Below, one piece after another: positions 63,286-64,000 of a stretch of 64,000 bases of DNA. The number at the start of each line of letters is the position of its first letter. The first letter of the stretch is position 1. A program made the position numbers and the translations under genes. The notes under the pieces were generated by a model. That model saw only the letters and a program-made list of their open reading frames with translations. It was not told the DNA's origin and did not search any database. Source of the stretch: Pleurostoma richardsiae (lineage: Eukaryota; Ascomycota; Sordariomycetes; Calosphaeriales; Pleurostomataceae); NCBI GenBank assembly GCA_030052745.1, contig JANBVO010000037.1, positions 248,001-312,000 on the forward strand. Direction: 5' to 3'.

Positions 63286-64000
63286 ATAGAGAGAGCGCTC
63301 TCTGTGGCTTTAGACGGCGGAGATAGGGGGAGGAAGTGAGAGAGTGAGAGAGCTTGTGAGTGATGGATACCTGTGGCCCTGAGTTTCGTGGGGGCCGAAC
63401 TCGGCCTCTCATCAGGGGGACCGCTTGGTCTGGAGGTGGTCTTGGAATCCTGACCTATTGATGAGGAATTGTTGCGCACATGCGGTTCTGTGGTAGTTCT
63501 GTTGTATGAATGAACGTGACAATGGCAGCAATTGATTGACGACTTGACACCTGGCGGACTCTTCCTGCCTTCGCGTGACGGCTGGCCAGGGGGTGATCTT
63601 GGAAATCGAGCAGCCCCTGGCCCATCTAACGTTATATCTCCAGTTCGGCCTTGGTTGGTCTGGGCACACCTGCATGTTCGGGCCGTTTTGCGATGATGAT
63701 GCGGGGCGGCGTGGGCGCCTCACAGCCGCTTTAGCCGTCTTAGGTATCCCGAAATGACAGCAGAGTCTGTAGTGTTGTGTGGCGTCCGTAGCCAGGCTAG
63801 AGGAGAGACAGAGAAGGAAGATGAAGCGGCTGAGAGGCCCTTGAAGAATCATCTTCTCCTCGACGACGACGACGACGACGAGAAGCTGGGCGTCGAGGCT
63901 GTCAGCAGCAACTCGAGGCACCAGTGCCTCCTCTCGTCATCTAGTGCATGTAGATCACAGCTGGCAGATGACCCGGAGTCTCACTCTCCGCCCGGAAAGA
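63286..64000. other. Right end of window; no gene seen
   Basis: This is the 3' flank of the small secreted protein. A 169-codon minus-strand frame (63412-63921) reads through a GAC microsatellite at about 63864-63881 and through sequence without domains; it is not called a gene. A further gene could start beyond the window. Confidence 0.45.
63864..63881. repeat. CGA/GAC trinucleotide microsatellite
   Basis: About six GAC repeats occur in the intergenic end of the window. Confidence 0.8.

Noticed and set aside
63412-63921. 169-codon minus-strand frame at the right end
   Set aside because: Runs through a microsatellite and contains no recognisable domain; could not be supported.
1-64000. Search for CRISPR arrays, rRNA genes, transposase or reverse-transcriptase frames
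   Set aside because: None seen by reading the sequence and translated frames; the only tandem arrays are coding repeats and short microsatellites.

Overview
The window is nuclear DNA of a filamentous ascomycete (Pezizomycotina, probably a Sordariomycete). The evidence is short introns (48-161 bp, mostly GT..AG with CTAAC/CTGAC-like branch sites), a Zn2Cys6 regulator, an Egh16/GAS-type secreted protein, a NACHT-ankyrin NLR and a solitary tRNA-His. I place 26 protein-coding loci and one tRNA. One locus is broken by a nonsense codon and one has an unresolved 5' end. Gene models are spliced by hand from frame continuity and splice motifs.

Left part (0-32 kb), mostly unrelated genes: a DHA14 drug/toxin-type exporter facing a BAHD-like acyltransferase; a secreted protein of unknown function; an F-box protein; a CCC1/VIT1 vacuolar Fe/Mn transporter; a small repeat protein with a duplicated GAIGKQFT block; an alpha/beta hydrolase; an Egh16/GAS-family secreted protein; a secreted type-B carboxylesterase; a carboxymuconolactone-decarboxylase-fold protein; a single-pass membrane protein; and a secreted S41/CPAF-like protease with a GPI-type tail. 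A SesB-like hydrolase/NACHT/ankyrin NLR follows, interrupted by one in-frame TAA.

Right-centre (32.6-51.8 kb), the most coherent region: a dense block of carbon-metabolism genes. A cyclase-family hydrolase and an ACS-type carboxylate transporter are divergent, followed by a Zn2Cys6 regulator. Then come a D-2-hydroxyacid dehydrogenase and a ribokinase, with the ribokinase divergent from a sugar transporter. A DapA/NAL-family aldolase, tRNA-His, a 3'(2'),5'-bisphosphate nucleotidase and a phosphoketolase complete the block. Both divergent promoters carry the same 10-bp palindrome (CCCCGTGGGG or its complement CCCCACGGGG), which contains a CreA-type half site. I infer a locally regulated sugar or sugar-acid/pentose catabolic neighbourhood feeding the phosphoketolase shunt. 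Substrates cannot be read from sequence.

Right end (52-64 kb): a Ser/Thr/Gly-rich wall-type protein with no visible start, a probably secreted alpha/beta hydrolase, a second D-2-hydroxyacid dehydrogenase, a ThDP-dependent 2-oxoacid decarboxylase/synthase-like enzyme and a small secreted four-cysteine protein. No transposon, CRISPR array or rRNA was seen. Intergenic stretches of 0.5-2.3 kb show no convincing genes.
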